Source: JBCCEJ01 sp039030335
Lineage (GTDB): Bacteria; Pseudomonadota; Gammaproteobacteria; HK1
Direction: 5' to 3'
DNA length: 33,633 bases
NCBI GenBank assembly: GCA_039030335.1
Contig: JBCCEJ010000062.1
Span: 1-33,633, forward strand
The first letter of the stretch is position 1, and each line of letters opens with the position of its first letter. The notes under the pieces were generated by a model that was not told the DNA's origin, searched no databases, and was given only the letters and a program-made list of their open reading frames with translations. This document shows positions 33,228 to 33,633 of the stretch, in pieces. The position numbers and the translations under genes were made by a program.

Positions 33228-33633
33228 ATGAATGTAGTAATGATCGGCTCGGGGTATGTGGGACTGGTATCCGGCGCGTGCTTTGCGGAGTTTGGCGCGG
33301 AAGTTGTCTGCCTGGATGTCGACGAAACAAAAATTGCGCGCCTGAACGATGGCGAGATACCGATTTACGAACCGGGCCTGGATGATCTCGTCTCCCGCAA
33401 CGTCGCGCAGGGGAGATTGCAGTTCTCCACGGACTTTGCCGAGCCGATCGGCGCGGCCGATCTGATCTTCATCGCAGTCGGCACACCGACCCGGCGCGGT
33501 GACGGGCACGCCGACCTGACGTACGTGTATGCAGCGGCGCGGCAGATCGCGGGTTACCTCTCGGGCTATACCGTAATTGTGGACAAGTCCACGGTACCTG
33601 TCGGTACTGCCCGTCAGGTCGAGCGGGTCATCA
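33228..33633 (+). CDS. UDP-glucose/GDP-mannose dehydrogenase family protein, N-terminal part (cut by window end)
   Basis: The first 135 residues are visible: the Rossmann motif MIGSGYVGLVSGACFAEFGA, LDVDETKIARLNDGEIPIYE with PGLDDL after it, AADLIFIAVGTPTRRGDG and VDKSTVPVGTARQVER. These match UDP-glucose 6-dehydrogenase (Ugd) far better than the neighbouring HexNAc dehydrogenase; the IPIYEPGL block and the GTP strand are typical of Ugd. The catalytic cysteine lies beyond the window. The ATG at 33228 has only a weak GAG/GAGA ribosome site (33223-33226). Making UDP-glucuronate would feed the epimerase encoded 1.4 kb upstream, so the three genes form a coherent plus-strand uronic-acid set. Confidence 0.9.
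   Translation, partial: MNVVMIGSGYVGLVSGACFAEFGAEVVCLDVDETKIARLNDGEIPIYEPGLDDLVSRNVAQGRLQFSTDFAEPIGAADLIFIAVGTPTRRGDGHADLTYVYAAARQIAGYLSGYTVIVDKSTVPVGTARQVERVI

Noticed and set aside
31930..33330. A 466-codon minus-strand open frame opposite the sugar-nucleotide dehydrogenases
   Set aside because: It lies opposite two clearly recognisable enzymes and has no domain-like pattern.
1..33633. CRISPR arrays, tRNA/rRNA genes, insertion sequences or phage genes
   Set aside because: None was recognised on either strand; the only exact tandem repeat found is the short 18-bp duplication at 18391-18426.

Overview
The window looks like the chromosome of a GC-rich proteobacterium, most likely an uncultured gammaproteobacterium. 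This rests on protein resemblance recalled from family knowledge: FolX and FolE are strikingly close to the E. coli proteins, isocitrate dehydrogenase is the monomeric NADP type, and there is a FemAB-like protein of the type linked to PEP-CTERM/exosortase systems. No rRNA, tRNA, CRISPR array, integrase, transposase or prophage gene was seen. The genes are short operons in alternating orientation.

Layout. (1) 1-2.1 kb: the tail of a short-chain dehydrogenase, then a folX-folE-DUF2256/DUF3253 operon for pterin (probably monapterin) synthesis. (2) 2.1-6.6 kb, minus strand: a LON substrate-binding-domain protein, a MerR-type regulator with a degenerate sensor domain, an FAD monooxygenase and a FemAB-type acyltransferase. 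(3) 6.8-19.6 kb: a run of small-molecule catabolic genes. These are two crotonase-fold proteins lacking standard catalytic glutamates, an MFS transporter coupled to a HAD hydrolase, a TauD-type dioxygenase, an SDR, an IlvD/Edd sugar-acid dehydratase divergent from sulfoacetaldehyde acetyltransferase (xsc), a PhyH oxygenase, a CitE-like lyase and an FMN 2-hydroxyacid dehydrogenase. (4) 19.7-24.0 kb, all minus strand: aquaporin, luciferase-like flavin oxidoreductase, SpeD-like protein, radical SAM protein with C-terminal cysteines, and a metallophosphoesterase-like protein with a broken first metal motif. (5) 24.2-27.2 kb: monomeric isocitrate dehydrogenase followed closely by another PhyH oxygenase. 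(6) 27.2-33.6 kb: a glycan region with a methyltransferase with regulatory domain, DUF6165, a TPR/GT9-like protein, a UDP-glucuronate 4-epimerase-like protein and two nucleotide-sugar dehydrogenases, the last cut by the window end.

How they work together. The pterin operon could supply tetrahydromonapterin. The 9.9-19.6 kb genes suggest organosulfonate or carboxylic-acid catabolism, but no complete pathway can be assembled. The 19.7-24.0 kb cluster is the best candidate for an undescribed system: its last two genes overlap by ATGA, and a SpeD-like enzyme appears without an aminopropyltransferase gene. The final 6 kb supply uronic-acid sugar nucleotides and surface-glycan assembly or modification enzymes.
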